Source of the DNA: Maricaulis sp.
GTDB lineage: Bacteria > Pseudomonadota > Alphaproteobacteria > Caulobacterales > Maricaulaceae
Reading direction: 5' to 3'
NCBI RefSeq assembly: GCF_030149235.1
Contig: NZ_JASBRW010000058.1
Span: 1 to 47,086 of the forward strand
DNA length: 47,086 nt
Positions 1-8,983 of the stretch are shown piece by piece. Under the pieces are notes generated by a model. That model was not told where the DNA came from. It searched no databases and saw only the letters and a program-made list of their open reading frames with translations. Every line of letters starts with the position of its first letter. Position 1 is the stretch's first letter. The translations under genes were made by a program, and so were the position numbers.

Positions 1-89
1 TCGATCTCGGCCATGTCGAGCTCGGTGCGGCCCCATTTGGCCAGCGACATGTCCTTGACGACGTAAGGTTTGTCCGCGGATTGCGTCAT
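1..89 (-). CDS. ahcY: Adenosylhomocysteinase, N-terminal fragment (runs off window)
   Basis: Only the first 29 codons are present; the gene continues beyond base 1. The visible protein begins MTQSADKPYVVKDMSLAKWG and continues RTELDMAEI, the typical N-terminus of S-adenosylhomocysteine hydrolase (family pattern: YxVKDxSLAxWGRxELxxAE). The enzyme splits S-adenosylhomocysteine into adenosine and homocysteine, removing the inhibitory product of SAM-dependent methylation. The ATG at 89-87 is preceded by AAGAAGGACC, a good ribosome binding site about 8 bases upstream. It lies downstream of metK on the same strand with a 77-base gap that contains a hairpin, so the two may be co-transcribed. The identification rests on a short segment, but the match and the metK neighbour agree. 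Confidence 0.85.
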   Translation of the reverse strand, partial: MTQSADKPYVVKDMSLAKWGRTELDMAEI

Positions 90-128
90 GACCGTCAGGT
101 CCTTCTTTTAGTCAGTTCTCAATAAGAT

Positions 129-150
129 GAGGGCCGGTCACCCGGCCCTC
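129..150 (-). terminator. Perfect 9-bp hairpin between metK and ahcY
   Basis: GAGGGCCGG at 129-137 pairs perfectly with CCGGCCCTC at 142-150 around a 4-base loop. Read on the minus strand it lies 17 bases after the metK stop and is followed by ATCTTATTG, which is not a real U-tract. It may be a weak or partial terminator, or an RNA processing or stability element, between metK and ahcY. It does not resemble the SAH riboswitch core as I know it. Confidence 0.45.
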
Positions 151-166
151 TGTAAACGTGCTTGGA

Positions 167-1339
167 TCAAGCGAGGGATTTGAGCTGGTCGACGAGACCG
201 GTCGTTTCCCAGGAGAAGCCGCCATCGGCATCCGGCGTGCGGCCAAAGTGACCGTAAGCGGCGGTGCGGGCATAGATGGGCTTGTTCAGGCCCAGAGCCG
301 TACGAATGCCGCGCGGGGACAGATCAGCGATCTGCATCAGCGCGTCTTCCAGCTTGGCTTCGGCAACCTGGCCGGTGCCGTGCAGGTCGACATAGAGCGA
401 CAGCGGCTTGGAGACGCCGATCGCGTAGGAGACCTGGATGGTGCAGCGATCAGCGAGACCCGCGGCGACGACGTTCTTGGCCAGCCAGCGGCAGGCATAG
501 GCAGCCGAGCGGTCGACCTTGGTCGGGTCCTTGCCGGAGAAGGCACCGCCACCGTGCGGCGCAGCGCCGCCATAGGTGTCGACGATAATCTTGCGGCCGG
601 TCAGGCCAGCGTCGCCGTCCGGGCCACCGATGACAAAGGTGCCGGTCGGGTTGACGTAGAATTCGGCTTCCGGCGGGAACCAGCCCTCGGGCAGGACGTC
701 CGCAACGACCGGGCGGACCAGCTCCTTGATGTCGTCCTGGCTCAGGCCCTCCTTGTGCTGGGTCGAGACGACGACGGAGGTGACACCGACCGGACGTCTA
801 TTCTCATAGCGCAGGGTGACCTGGGACTTTGCATCCGGCTCGAATTCCGGACGGGCGCCGGATTTGCGCAGCTCGGCCATGCGCTGGAGGATCTGGTGCG
901 AGAACTGGATCGGAGCCGGCATCAGCGCTTCGGTCTCATTCGTGGCGTAGCCGAACATGATGCCCTGGTCGCCAGCGCCCTCATCCTTATCGGCACCGGC
1001 ATCGACGCCCTGGGCGATATGGGCGGACTGCTCGTGCAGGAAGTTCTGCAAGTTGGAGTTCTTCCAGTGGAAGCCGTCCTGCTCGTAACCGATATCCTTG
1101 ACCGCATCGCGGGCCACGGCCTCGATTTCTTCGTCCGTCGGCGCGACGTCCTTGCTGATACGGGTCTCACCGGCGAGCACGATCTGATTGGTCGTGGTCA
1201 GGGTCTCGCAAGCAACACGTGCTTCCGGGTCGCGGCCCAGGAAAAGATCGACGACGGCATCGGAAATGCGGTCGCACACCTTGTCCGGATGGCCTTCAGA
1301 GACGCTTTCGGACGTGAAAATGTAAGACGAACGGCTCAC
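167..1339 (-). CDS. metK: S-adenosylmethionine synthetase
   Basis: Makes S-adenosylmethionine from methionine and ATP in the cytoplasm. The protein is 390 residues, against about 384 in E. coli. Visible family motifs are GHPDK near residues 16-20 (ATP/methionine site), [12 protein letters not shown] in the middle, DTYGG, and the glycine-rich loop [17 protein letters not shown] chose the GTG at 1339-1337: the protein then starts [20 protein letters not shown] as in relatives, and GAGGA lies 6 to 7 bases upstream. The reading frame stays open further upstream to about 1438, but that extension is unlike any MetK I know and would put the regulatory palindrome inside the coding sequence. It is divergent from metF and upstream of ahcY, so the methyl cycle is clustered here. 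Confidence 0.95.
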   Translation of the reverse strand: MSRSSYIFTSESVSEGHPDKVCDRISDAVVDLFLGRDPEARVACETLTTTNQIVLAGETRISKDVAPTDEEIEAVARDAVKDIGYEQDGFHWKNSNLQNFLHEQSAHIAQGVDAGADKDEGAGDQGIMFGYATNETEALMPAPIQFSHQILQRMAELRKSGARPEFEPDAKSQVTLRYENRRPVGVTSVVVSTQHKEGLSQDDIKELVRPVVADVLPEGWFPPEAEFYVNPTGTFVIGGPDGDAGLTGRKIIVDTYGGAAPHGGGAFSGKDPTKVDRSAAYACRWLAKNVVAAGLADRCTIQVSYAIGVSKPLSLYVDLHGTGQVAEAKLEDALMQIADLSPRGIRTALGLNKPIYARTAAYGHFGRTPDADGGFSWETTGLVDQLKSLA

Positions 1340-1353
1340 GCGGATATCCTCAT

Positions 1354-1369
1354 ATAAAGATCGCTTTAT
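1354..1369. promoter_or_regulatory. Putative operator for metK (ATAAAG-N4-CTTTAT)
   Basis: ATAAAG at 1354-1359 and CTTTAT at 1364-1369 form an inverted repeat with a 4-base centre (ATCG). It lies 15-30 bases upstream of the metK GTG, just above its ribosome binding site. The half-sites match the longer perfect palindrome at 1461-1478 near metF. Two copies in one divergent promoter region suggest a dimeric repressor acting on both operons. An ArsR-type regulator of the SAM cycle (SahR-like) is my guess; no such regulator gene is in this window. Confidence 0.6.
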
Positions 1370-1460
1370 GTCCCGGGCATAGATCAGATTAGCGAGCGAG
1401 ATGCAAGAGGGAGCTTCCGCATCTGGAACCTTTCGCACTAATCTGGTAGAAACTTACTCG

Positions 1461-1478
1461 CATAAAGATATCTTTATG
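1461..1478. promoter_or_regulatory. Putative operator for metF (perfect 18-bp palindrome)
   Basis: CATAAAGATATCTTTATG is an exact palindrome, 48 bases upstream of the metF ATG at 1527. TATATAAA at 1481-1488 directly beside it is a plausible -10 region, so a protein bound here would overlap the promoter. Its half-site ATAAAG is repeated in the element at 1354-1369 in front of metK. A GACTC sequence at 1494-1498 also fits the GANTC site of the CcrM methylase found in this bacterial group. Confidence 0.65.
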
Positions 1479-1526
1479 TGTATATAAATTACGGACTCAT
1501 TGGATGCAGGACGCCCGGTAAGCTCG

Positions 1527-2402
1527 ATGTCAACGCCGATCATTTCCTTCGAATTCTTCCCGCCCAAATCCGAGGCGATGGAAAACACGCTGTGGAACTC
1601 GATCTCCCGCCTTGAGGCGCTGGACCCGGATTTCGTCTCTGTGACCTACGGCGCCGGCGGGTCCACGCGCGACCGGACGCACCGGACCGTGCACCGCATT
1701 GTCGAGGAAACCTCGATCAAGCCCGCGGCTCACCTGACCTGTGTCAGCGCCACGCGTGACGAGGTCGATAATGTGATCCTTGACTACTGGGATGCGGGCG
1801 TACGCCATATTGTGGCCCTGCGCGGCGATCCGCCTGAAGGTGTCGGCGAGACATACATCCCGCATCCGGGCGGTTACGCCAATGCGGCCGAACTGGCTGC
1901 CGGGATCAGGAAGATCGGGGATTTCGAGATCTCCGTCGGCTGCTATCCGGAAAAGCACCCGGAAAGCCCGGACTTTGATTACGACCTCGACCTCCTGAAA
2001 GCGAAGATCGACGCCGGCGCGACCCGCGCGATCACGCAATTCTTCTTCGAGCCGGATCTCTATTTCCGCTATCTTGAGCGGGCCCAGAAGGCCGGTATCA
2101 CCATTCCGATCATTCCCGGCATCATGCTCCAGCCCAATTTCAACGGCCTCAAGCGCATCGCGGGCCTGTGCGGTGCCTCGCTGCCCGACAGCCTGCACGC
2201 CGCCTATGAAGGTCTCGATGATGATGCCGAGACGCGCCAGCTTGTGACAGCCCATGTGGCTGCCAAACTCTGTGATGCCTTGCATCAGGGCGGTGTCGAC
2301 CGCTTCCATTTCTACACGCTGAACCGGGCCGAACTATCTCTGTCCACCTGTCATCTGCTCGGTATCAAGCCGGCGGCCACCCTTGCAGGAGAAGTCGCAT
2401 GA
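1527..2402 (+). CDS. metF: 5,10-methylenetetrahydrofolate reductase
   Basis: Reduces methylene-THF to 5-methyl-THF, the methyl donor for methionine synthase, using FAD and a reduced nicotinamide. With the ATG at 1527 the protein is 291 residues (E. coli 296) and begins [16 protein letters not shown], the standard N-terminus. Glu9 in SFEFFPPK corresponds to the family's catalytic Glu, [13 protein letters not shown] follows at about 39-51, and ALRGDPP carries the flavin-site Asp at about 101. A TTG at 1500 in the same frame would add nine residues but lacks support. The ribosome binding site is weak (GGTAAG). The stop overlaps the next ATG (ATGA at 2399-2402), so translation is probably coupled to the first methionine synthase gene. 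Confidence 0.93.
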   Translation: MSTPIISFEFFPPKSEAMENTLWNSISRLEALDPDFVSVTYGAGGSTRDRTHRTVHRIVEETSIKPAAHLTCVSATRDEVDNVILDYWDAGVRHIVALRGDPPEGVGETYIPHPGGYANAAELAAGIRKIGDFEISVGCYPEKHPESPDFDYDLDLLKAKIDAGATRAITQFFFEPDLYFRYLERAQKAGITIPIIPGIMLQPNFNGLKRIAGLCGASLPDSLHAAYEGLDDDAETRQLVTAHVAAKLCDALHQGGVDRFHFYTLNRAELSLSTCHLLGIKPAATLAGEVA

Positions 2403-3457
2403 CCCGCCTAGACCGTATTCAGGCGCTGAACGCGCTGGCCGAAGACCGCATTCTCATCCTGGACGGGGCCATGGGAACCCAGATCCAGGAGTTGAAGCTG
2501 GACGAGGACGGCTATCGCGGGGTCCGGTTTGCCGATTGGGGCCAGCCGGTCAAAGGCAATAACGATCTTCTGAACCTCACCGCACCGGACGCGGTAAAGG
2601 CGATCCACACCGCCTATTTCGAAGCGGGTGCCGATATCGTCGAGACCAATACATTCTCGGCGACCACGATCGCCCAGGCCGATTACGGCCTGGAAGACCT
2701 GGCCACGGAAATCGCGGCCGAGGGCGCCCGTCTGGCGCGTGAGGCGGCTGATGAAATGGCTGAAAAGACCGGTACGCCGCGGGCTGTTGCCGGCGCGATT
2801 GGGCCGACCAACAAAACCCTCTCGATCTCGCCCGACGTCAATGATCCGGGCTATCGCGATGTCGATTTCGATGCCGTGCACCAGGCGTATCTGGAGCAGG
2901 CGCGGGCCATGGCGCCCTATATCGATCTGCTTCTGGTCGAGACCGTCTTTGATACCCTCAATGCCAAGGCGGCGATCAAGGCGCTGATCGACCTGGCCGA
3001 GGAAACCGGTGAGCATATCCCGGTGATGATCTCCGGCACGATCACGGACCGTTCCGGGCGCACGCTGTCGGGGCAGACGGCCGAGGCCTTCTGGTATTCC
3101 GTTCGCCATGCCAAGCCATGGGCGATCGGCCTTAATTGCGCCCTGGGGGCCGAGGAATTGCGTCCCTACCTGGCCGAGATTTCCCGCGTTGCCGATACCA
3201 AGGTCATCGCTTATCCGAATGCCGGGCTGCCCAATGATATGGGTGAGTATGACGAGGAGCCGCACGAGACGGCGGGGCATCTGGGCGAATGGGCGTCCTC
3301 CGGCCTGGTCAATATTCTCGGCGGTTGTTGCGGCACCACGCCGGCTCATATCCGTGCCATTGCCGGCGCAGCCAAGAGCGCCAAGCCGCGTAACCCGGTC
3401 CGCCGCGAGCGCGCCATGCGGCTCTCCGGTCTCGAACCGTTTGAACTGACCGCCTAA
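2399..3457 (+). CDS. metH: Methionine synthase, homocysteine-binding subunit (split MetH N-terminal part)
   Basis: This 352-residue protein is the first module of cobalamin-dependent methionine synthase, which binds and activates homocysteine through zinc. DGAMGTQIQ is at residues 22-30. The three zinc cysteines are visible at Cys247 (GLNCALG) and Cys310/Cys311 (GGCCGTTP), the same numbering as in E. coli MetH. It ends where the homocysteine domain ends, and the remaining modules are encoded by the next gene 12 bases downstream. Two-gene MetH is known in Alphaproteobacteria, so this is a natural split and not a frameshift: the second part has its own start and conserved beginning. Confidence 0.93.
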   Translation: MTRLDRIQALNALAEDRILILDGAMGTQIQELKLDEDGYRGVRFADWGQPVKGNNDLLNLTAPDAVKAIHTAYFEAGADIVETNTFSATTIAQADYGLEDLATEIAAEGARLAREAADEMAEKTGTPRAVAGAIGPTNKTLSISPDVNDPGYRDVDFDAVHQAYLEQARAMAPYIDLLLVETVFDTLNAKAAIKALIDLAEETGEHIPVMISGTITDRSGRTLSGQTAEAFWYSVRHAKPWAIGLNCALGAEELRPYLAEISRVADTKVIAYPNAGLPNDMGEYDEEPHETAGHLGEWASSGLVNILGGCCGTTPAHIRAIAGAAKSAKPRNPVRRERAMRLSGLEPFELTA

Positions 3458-3469
3458 GTCCGGATCATT

Positions 3470-6130
3470 ATGACCAATTCTGCCTCGACTTTCGTCAATA
3501 TTGGCGAGCGTACCAATGTGACGGGCTCGGCGCGTTTTCGCCGCCTGATCACTGAAGGCGACTATGCCACCGCTGTTTCCGTTGCCCGCCAGCAGGTGGA
3601 GAACGGCGCCCAGATCATCGATGTAAACATGGATGAGGGTCTGCTCGACAGTGTCGAGGCGATGACCGTCTTCCTGCGCATGATCGCGGGTGAGCCGGAT
3701 GTCGCGCGCGTTCCGGTGATGATCGACAGTTCCAAATGGGAGGTGATCGAGGCCGTGCTGAAAAACGTCCAGGGCAAGGCGATCGTCAATTCGATCTCGC
3801 TCAAGGAAGGCGAGGCGCCTTTCCTCGAGCAGGCGCGCAAATGCCTGGCCTATGGTGCCGCCGTCGTGGTCATGGCCTTCGATGAAACCGGGCAGGCGGA
3901 GACCGCGCAGCGCAAGTTCGAGATCTGTCAGCGCGCCTATAACCTGCTGGTCGAGACTGTCGGTTTCCCGCCGGAAGATATCATCTTCGATCCGAATATC
4001 TTCGCCGTGGCGACGGGGATTGAGGAACATGACGATTACGCCGTCGCCTTCATCGAGGCGACCAAGCGTATCCGTGCGGAACTGCCGGGTTGTCATGTCT
4101 CCGGCGGTCTTTCCAACATCTCCTTCTCCTTCCGCGGCAATGAGCCGGTGCGCCGGGCCATGCACTCGGTTTTCCTCTACCATGCGGTCAAGGCCGGCAT
4201 GGATATGGGCATCGTCAATGCCGGACAGCTCGACATCTATGATGATATCGAGGACGAGCTGCGCGAGCTGGTCGAGGACGTCATCCTCAATCGCCGGTCC
4301 GATTCCACCGAGCGCCTGCTGGCCGCGGCCGAACGCTATCGAGGTCAGGGCAAGGGCGCCGAGCTGACCAAGGACATGTCCTGGCGCGAGGGCGATGTCC
4401 GTGAACGCCTCAAGCACGCGCTGGTGCACGGCATCAACGAGTTCATCGTCGAGGATACCGAGGAGGCGCGCCAATCGGTCGAGCGCCCGCTGCACGTGAT
4501 CGAAGGTACGCTGATGTGCGGCATGAATGTCGTTGGCGATCTCTTCGGGGACGGGAAGATGTTCCTGCCCCAGGTGGTGAAATCGGCCCGGGTGATGAAA
4601 CAGGCCGTGGCCCATCTCATTCCCTTCATGGAAGAGGAAAAGGCCGCTGCCGGTGAAGAGGTGCGCTCCGCCGGCAAGGTTATCATGGCGACCGTGAAGG
4701 GCGATGTGCACGATATCGGCAAGAATATCGTTGGCGTTGTGCTGCAGTGCAACGGTTATGAGGTCGTCGACCTCGGCGTCATGGTCCCGGCCGAAGTGAT
4801 CCTGGAAACCGCCAAGCGCGAGAAGGCCGATATTATCGGCCTGTCAGGCCTGATCACGCCGTCGCTGGATGAAATGGTTTTCGTCGCGGCGGAAATGGAG
4901 CGCCAGAATATCGACATTCCGCTGCTGATCGGGGGCGCGACGACCTCACCGGCCCATACCGCAGTGAAGATTGATCCGGTGATTGATGTCGCCCCGGTGG
5001 TGCATGTGCTCGACGCTAGCCGCGCCGTCGGCGTGGTATCCAAACTTCTGTCCGATGACCGCGACAGCTATGCGGCCGGGGTCAAGGAGGAGCTGGGCAA
5101 GATCCGTGAGCGCCGTCTGGCCGCCCGGGCCTCCAAGAAGCGTCTCCCCATCGAGGCGGCACGTGCCAAGGGCTGGGATTGCGACTGGTCGGCCTATACG
5201 CCGCCGGCTCCGAAATCGCCCGGCGTGCAACATTTCGACATCCCGCTGGCTGAGCTGGTCAACTATATCGACTGGACACCCTTCTTCTTCACCTGGGAGC
5301 TCAAGGGCACCTATCCGTCCATTCTCGATGACCCGAAGCGCGGGGAAGCAGCGCGTTCCCTGTTCAATGATGCCCAGGCCATGCTGAAACAGATCGTGGC
5401 CGAGAACTGGCTCAGCCCTCGCGGCGTGTGCGGCTTCTGGCCGGCGCAGCGCGACGGTGATGATGCGGTCCTGTTCGCAGACGAAGAACGCTCGATCGAA
5501 AAAGCCCGATTCTTCGGCCTACGCCAGCAGGCCGCCAAGGACAGCGACAATCCACACGTCTCGCAATTCGATTTCCTTGCCCCCGAAGGCACGCCGGACT
5601 GGCTTGGCGGTTTTGCCGTCACCGCGGGTGACAATCCGGAGATCGTGGAACGCTTCGAACGCGAACAGGATGATTATAACTCCATCCTGTTCAAGGCGCT
5701 GGCCGACCGTCTCGCCGAAGCGGCGGCGGAATGGCTGCACGCCAAGGTGCGCCGTGAGTATTGGGGCTATGCGCCCGATGAAGCCTTCTCCAATCAGGAG
5801 CTGATCGCCGAGGCCTATGACGGTATCCGCCCGGCCGCCGGTTATCCTTCCCAACCCGACCACAGCGAGAAGCGCACCCTGTTCCAACTGCTCGAAGCGC
5901 GCGAGCGTGTCGGCATGGACCTGACCAATTCCTTCGCCATGACCCCGGCGTCCTCGGTCTCCGGCCTCTATCTCTCGCACCCGGACAGCCACTACTTCGC
6001 CGTCGGCCGGATCCAGCGCGACCAGGTCGAGGATTATGCCGAGCGCAAGGGCTGGACGGTCGAGGACGCGGAGCGCGCCCTGGCGCCGGTGCTGGACTAT
6101 GTCGCGGGCGCCAAGATCGAGGCGGCCTAG
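3470..6130 (+). CDS. metH: Methionine synthase, folate/cobalamin/reactivation subunit (split MetH C-terminal part)
   Basis: An 886-residue protein carrying the last three modules of MetH. The pterin-binding barrel (about residues 1-280) opens with [13 protein letters not shown]. The B12 cap and binding domains (about 300-540) have GDVHDIGKN with the cobalt-ligating His at 414. The C-terminal SAM-dependent reactivation domain (about 560-880) has [10 protein letters not shown] near residue 760. Together with the upstream homocysteine subunit it transfers a methyl group from 5-methyl-THF to homocysteine. The ATG at 3470 lies 12 bases after the previous stop with only a weak ribosome binding site, so coupling is likely. 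A small inverted repeat (CGGTCA/TGACCG) follows the stop without a T-run. Confidence 0.95.
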   Translation: MTNSASTFVNIGERTNVTGSARFRRLITEGDYATAVSVARQQVENGAQIIDVNMDEGLLDSVEAMTVFLRMIAGEPDVARVPVMIDSSKWEVIEAVLKNVQGKAIVNSISLKEGEAPFLEQARKCLAYGAAVVVMAFDETGQAETAQRKFEICQRAYNLLVETVGFPPEDIIFDPNIFAVATGIEEHDDYAVAFIEATKRIRAELPGCHVSGGLSNISFSFRGNEPVRRAMHSVFLYHAVKAGMDMGIVNAGQLDIYDDIEDELRELVEDVILNRRSDSTERLLAAAERYRGQGKGAELTKDMSWREGDVRERLKHALVHGINEFIVEDTEEARQSVERPLHVIEGTLMCGMNVVGDLFGDGKMFLPQVVKSARVMKQAVAHLIPFMEEEKAAAGEEVRSAGKVIMATVKGDVHDIGKNIVGVVLQCNGYEVVDLGVMVPAEVILETAKREKADIIGLSGLITPSLDEMVFVAAEMERQNIDIPLLIGGATTSPAHTAVKIDPVIDVAPVVHVLDASRAVGVVSKLLSDDRDSYAAGVKEELGKIRERRLAARASKKRLPIEAARAKGWDCDWSAYTPPAPKSPGVQHFDIPLAELVNYIDWTPFFFTWELKGTYPSILDDPKRGEAARSLFNDAQAMLKQIVAENWLSPRGVCGFWPAQRDGDDAVLFADEERSIEKARFFGLRQQAAKDSDNPHVSQFDFLAPEGTPDWLGGFAVTAGDNPEIVERFEREQDDYNSILFKALADRLAEAAAEWLHAKVRREYWGYAPDEAFSNQELIAEAYDGIRPAAGYPSQPDHSEKRTLFQLLEARERVGMDLTNSFAMTPASSVSGLYLSHPDSHYFAVGRIQRDQVEDYAERKGWTVEDAERALAPVLDYVAGAKIEAA

Positions 6131-6209
6131 CGGTCAACTGACCGGCCGCTTGGACAAGCCGGGGGTGATGCGCCATATCCGTTGGAGATTTACGCACCCG
6201 GAGCCCATC

Positions 6210-7028
6210 ATGCGTTTCGCATTCTTTGGAGATATTGTCGGCAAGACCGGCCGCCGCGCGGCCGAGGCGCACCTAGCCGATCTGCGCGAGCGACTGTCGC
6301 TCGATCTCGTCATCATGAATGCCGAGAACGCCGCCGCCGGGTTCGGGATTACCGAGCGTATCTCCAACCAGCTCTTCGATATCGGCGCTGATGTCCTCAC
6401 CCTGGGCAATCATGCCTGGGACCAGCGCGAGGCGCTGAGCTTTATTGAGCGCGAGCCGCGTCTTTTGCGCCCGGCGAACTATCCGGTGGGCTCAACCCCG
6501 GGCAAGGGCGCCAATCTCTATGAAAGCGCGAACGGTCACCGTGTGCTGGTGATCAATGTCATGGGCAATCTCTTCATGGAGACGCTGGACGATCCCTTCG
6601 CGGCGGTCGAACGCGAACTGGGTGCCGCGCCGCTGGGCGAGGTGGCCGATGCCGTCATCGTCGACGTGCATGCCGAGGCGACCAGCGAGAAGAACGCCAT
6701 GGGCGTATTCTGTGATGGCCGAGCCAGCCTCGTGGTCGGCACCCACACGCATATCCCGACGGCCGATACCCGCATCCTGCCCGGCGGTACGGCCTATCAG
6801 ACCGATGCCGGCATGTGCGGTGACTATGACAGTGTCATTGGCATGGACAAGGAAGAGCCGGTACGCCGCTTCACCACGCGCATGCGAACGGCCCGTTTCG
6901 AACCGGCGACCGGCGAAGCGACGCTGTGCGGCGTCTTTGTCGAGACGGATCCTGCGACCGGCCTCGCCGTGCGCGCGGAGCCAATCCGCGTAGGTGGCCA
7001 GCTCGCGGAGCAGATCCCCGCGGTTTAG
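6210..7028 (+). CDS. YmdB/TIGR00282-family metallophosphoesterase
   Basis: A 272-residue calcineurin-like phosphoesterase beginning MRFAFFGDIVGKTGRRA. Metal-site motifs visible are FFGDIVGK, MNAENAAAGFGI, LTLGNHAWDQ and VGTHTHIPTAD. Relatives (YmdB of Bacillus) hydrolyse 2',3'-cyclic nucleotides and affect global gene expression; the exact substrate here is unknown. The reading frame is open upstream, but the ATG at 6210 has GGAG six bases before it and matches the family start. It follows methionine synthase by 79 bases on the same strand and converges with the next gene, 3 bases beyond its stop. Confidence 0.88.
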   Translation: MRFAFFGDIVGKTGRRAAEAHLADLRERLSLDLVIMNAENAAAGFGITERISNQLFDIGADVLTLGNHAWDQREALSFIEREPRLLRPANYPVGSTPGKGANLYESANGHRVLVINVMGNLFMETLDDPFAAVERELGAAPLGEVADAVIVDVHAEATSEKNAMGVFCDGRASLVVGTHTHIPTADTRILPGGTAYQTDAGMCGDYDSVIGMDKEEPVRRFTTRMRTARFEPATGEATLCGVFVETDPATGLAVRAEPIRVGGQLAEQIPAV

Positions 7029-7031
7029 GCC

Positions 7032-8123
7032 TTACTCGGTGGGCGGTGTGTAGCGCCCGACCAGACCTTCGGTGAGCGACCCCAGCCAGATATCGCCATT
7101 TGCATCCGGCACAGCATTGGCGAGGAAGCCGAACCGGCCATCCGGATCGTGATAGCTGTCGAGATAATTGCCCTCCTCGTCCATCACTAGGACAAAGGCG
7201 GTCGGCTGCCCGGCCTGGGCCCAGACCCAGTGCGGCAGCTTGGTCAGCATGCGGGTGATGAAGGGGTTGCGGTGCAGGTAGGCGACCAGCGGGACACGCT
7301 GGGTGTTCATGGCAATATAGAGCCGGCCTTCGCCGTCACCGAGGACGCCGTCCGGACTGCCCGGCAGATTGTCGGCGACGATTTCGACCATGCCGGCTTG
7401 CGGTCCTTCCAGCCAGTAGCGTGACAGCCGGTAGCGAAAGGTCTCGAGCACGAAGACCGAGCGACCGTCCGCGGCTACGGCGACGCCATTGGCGAAATAC
7501 ATGTCATCGATCAGGATGTCCGTCTCGCCGGTGTCCGGGTCAAGCGCGATCAGGGCGCCATACGGGCGGTTCTCCGCAAGATCGAAGAGATAGGTCGGGA
7601 TATCAGGCTGGTTGGCCCATTTCCAGCTCGCTTCGGAAAAATAGATCGTGCCGTCCGGGCCGATATCGAGGTCATCGGCAAAACCAAACGGTCGGCCGCC
7701 GGCCTCGGTGGCGAGCGTTTCATGGGCGCCGGTCTCGACATCGATGCGGTAAATGCCATCGGAAGCGGCGAGGATGAGCCGGCCCTCATGATCCCAGATC
7801 AGGCCAAGTGCGGGCAGGTTGGTCGGCTGGGCGACGGTCTCGACCTGCCAATTGCCCTCGCTGCCGGTTATGCGCACCACGGCGCCGGAGTGCTGGCTGG
7901 CATAGATCGCTCCGTCCGGGCCGATCGCGACATCTTCGGAGTTGGTGATCAGCCCCTCGGCAATCGGCACGGCATCGGCCAGGCGCCCGCGCGGTTCCAG
8001 TACGCCTGTCAGGGCCGGAGGCTCCGGCTCGTCCCAATAGGCGGGATCAATCTGCGCTGGCCAGACAAACCAGATCAGCAGCAGCGCCAAGATGGCTCCG
8101 AAAACACTCAGCAAAACGCGCAT
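7032..8123 (-). CDS. Strictosidine-synthase / SMP-30-like beta-propeller protein, membrane-anchored
   Basis: A 363-residue protein with an N-terminal hydrophobic segment (about residues 3-20, LLSVFGAILALLLIWFVW) that acts as an anchor or signal peptide. The rest has the repeating pattern of a six-bladed propeller: IGPDGAIYASQ, WDHEGRLILAASDG, DIGPDGTIYFSEAS, FANGVAVAADGRSVFVLET, SPDGVLGDGEGRLYIAMN. FANGVA and the SPDGV segment are typical of strictosidine-synthase-like and APMAP-type proteins, many of which are lactonases or arylesterases. The substrate cannot be inferred. The start has a very strong ribosome binding site (GGGGGGAGCGATC before ATG). It is a single minus-strand gene between two plus-strand genes. 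Confidence 0.82.
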   Translation of the reverse strand: MRVLLSVFGAILALLLIWFVWPAQIDPAYWDEPEPPALTGVLEPRGRLADAVPIAEGLITNSEDVAIGPDGAIYASQHSGAVVRITGSEGNWQVETVAQPTNLPALGLIWDHEGRLILAASDGIYRIDVETGAHETLATEAGGRPFGFADDLDIGPDGTIYFSEASWKWANQPDIPTYLFDLAENRPYGALIALDPDTGETDILIDDMYFANGVAVAADGRSVFVLETFRYRLSRYWLEGPQAGMVEIVADNLPGSPDGVLGDGEGRLYIAMNTQRVPLVAYLHRNPFITRMLTKLPHWVWAQAGQPTAFVLVMDEEGNYLDSYHDPDGRFGFLANAVPDANGDIWLGSLTEGLVGRYTPPTE

Positions 8124-8331
8124 GATCGCTCCCCCCGGCTGGATAACGGGGCCACCCTAGCGCCGACCGGGTGTTGTTCAAAGCGCAACCAAGCGTCTGC
8201 GCATCCGGCTTGCCACACCCAAATCGTCCCGTACTGTGTCGAGACCGCATGCGAAATGGGTGTCTCGACAGGAGGAGGACGGCCCCGTTTTTGAGCCTGC
8301 GATGAGTACCGTTCGCGCGGTTGGAGGGGAT

Positions 8332-8601
8332 ATGTTCAAGCAGACGATCCGGTTCGAACGTGAGCAAGATGCTCACATTTTTGACCTGCACCTGCTCGAC
8401 TTCCTGCGCGAGTGCGATCAGATCGAGGAAGGTGATGCGGGATGCCTCTTCACCACCCGTGAAGTGCAGCGGGATACCCATATCCGCGTGGTCCAGACCG
8501 ATCGCCCCGAAATCCTCGGACGCCTCCTGAGTTTTCTTTCTCTGCGAAACTTCCCGCCGGCCGCCCAGAGCGGCGAGCGCGCCACCTCGCTTGGTCGCTA
8601 G
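8332..8601 (+). CDS. Small orphan protein, function unknown
   Basis: An 89-residue predicted protein starting MFKQTIRFEREQDAHIFDLH. I do not recognise it. It is acidic in the middle, has no signal peptide or membrane segment, and contains a single Cys pair region (REC, AGC). I believe it is real because GGAGGGG lies just upstream of the ATG at 8332 and the codons have the high third-position GC of neighbouring genes up to the stop. An upstream in-frame ATG at 8302 or 8236 is possible but has a poorer ribosome binding site. A competing small frame lies on the opposite strand (8683 to 8450). It sits alone, with unexplained DNA downstream. Confidence 0.55.
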   Translation: MFKQTIRFEREQDAHIFDLHLLDFLRECDQIEEGDAGCLFTTREVQRDTHIRVVQTDRPEILGRLLSFLSLRNFPPAAQSGERATSLGR

Positions 8602-8983
8602 AGCGCTCGATCTGTTCCGCGCTGAGTGTGTCGGTCGCCGATTTGGCAGTCCAGATCAGTCCGGCCAGCAGAAGGCTCTTCATGATGACATCTCCAGCGT
8701 CGGGCGAAGGGGCAGACTAGGCGCGGCTAGCGGGCGACGGCAAAGCTATTCGACTTGTTCGGTTCTGGCGGTCAGAGGGGGCGGAGAATGCTGACAGATT
8801 GGCGTCCCAAACTCTCTGCCTGCCGCTGATGTACGGAAACCAGTAGTAACAGCAGGGGGTGCCAGCCCAGGGCAGGCTCATTCATGAAAGTGTTCTAGCG
8901 CAGTTTCGCAACTGTTTACCATCTCCGTGGGGTATGCTTTACCGCTTGGCAGTGACCACACAAATCACGCCGTCGGGGAGTGC
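8602..8983. other. Intergenic stretch before manC, no gene assigned
   Basis: A 382-base stretch without a convincing gene on either strand. It contains a long-range inverted repeat, GCCTGCC at 8818-8824 and GGCAGGC at 8871-8877, and TATGCT around 8932 that could be part of a manC promoter. The first 80 bases could encode the start of a minus-strand peptide MKSLLLAGLIWTAK from an ATG at 8683, preceded by GGAGA. I consider that peptide unproven. Confidence 0.4.

Noticed and set aside
158..1357. Long plus-strand frame opposite metK
   Set aside because: It is antisense to a clear SAM synthetase, the peptide resembles no family, and the frame is an effect of high GC.
1340..1526. SAM-II or SAM/SAH riboswitch in front of metK or metF
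   Set aside because: I looked for the conserved pseudoknot-type core and found only DNA-level palindromes; the untranslated leaders seem too short.
2399..3470. Frameshifted metH
   Set aside because: Both halves have proper starts and stops, end at domain borders, and the split form is known in this bacterial class.
2408..4711. 767-codon minus-strand frame opposite methionine synthase
   Set aside because: Antisense of two conserved genes with perfect family matches; His/Asp-rich composition is typical of a reverse-frame shadow.
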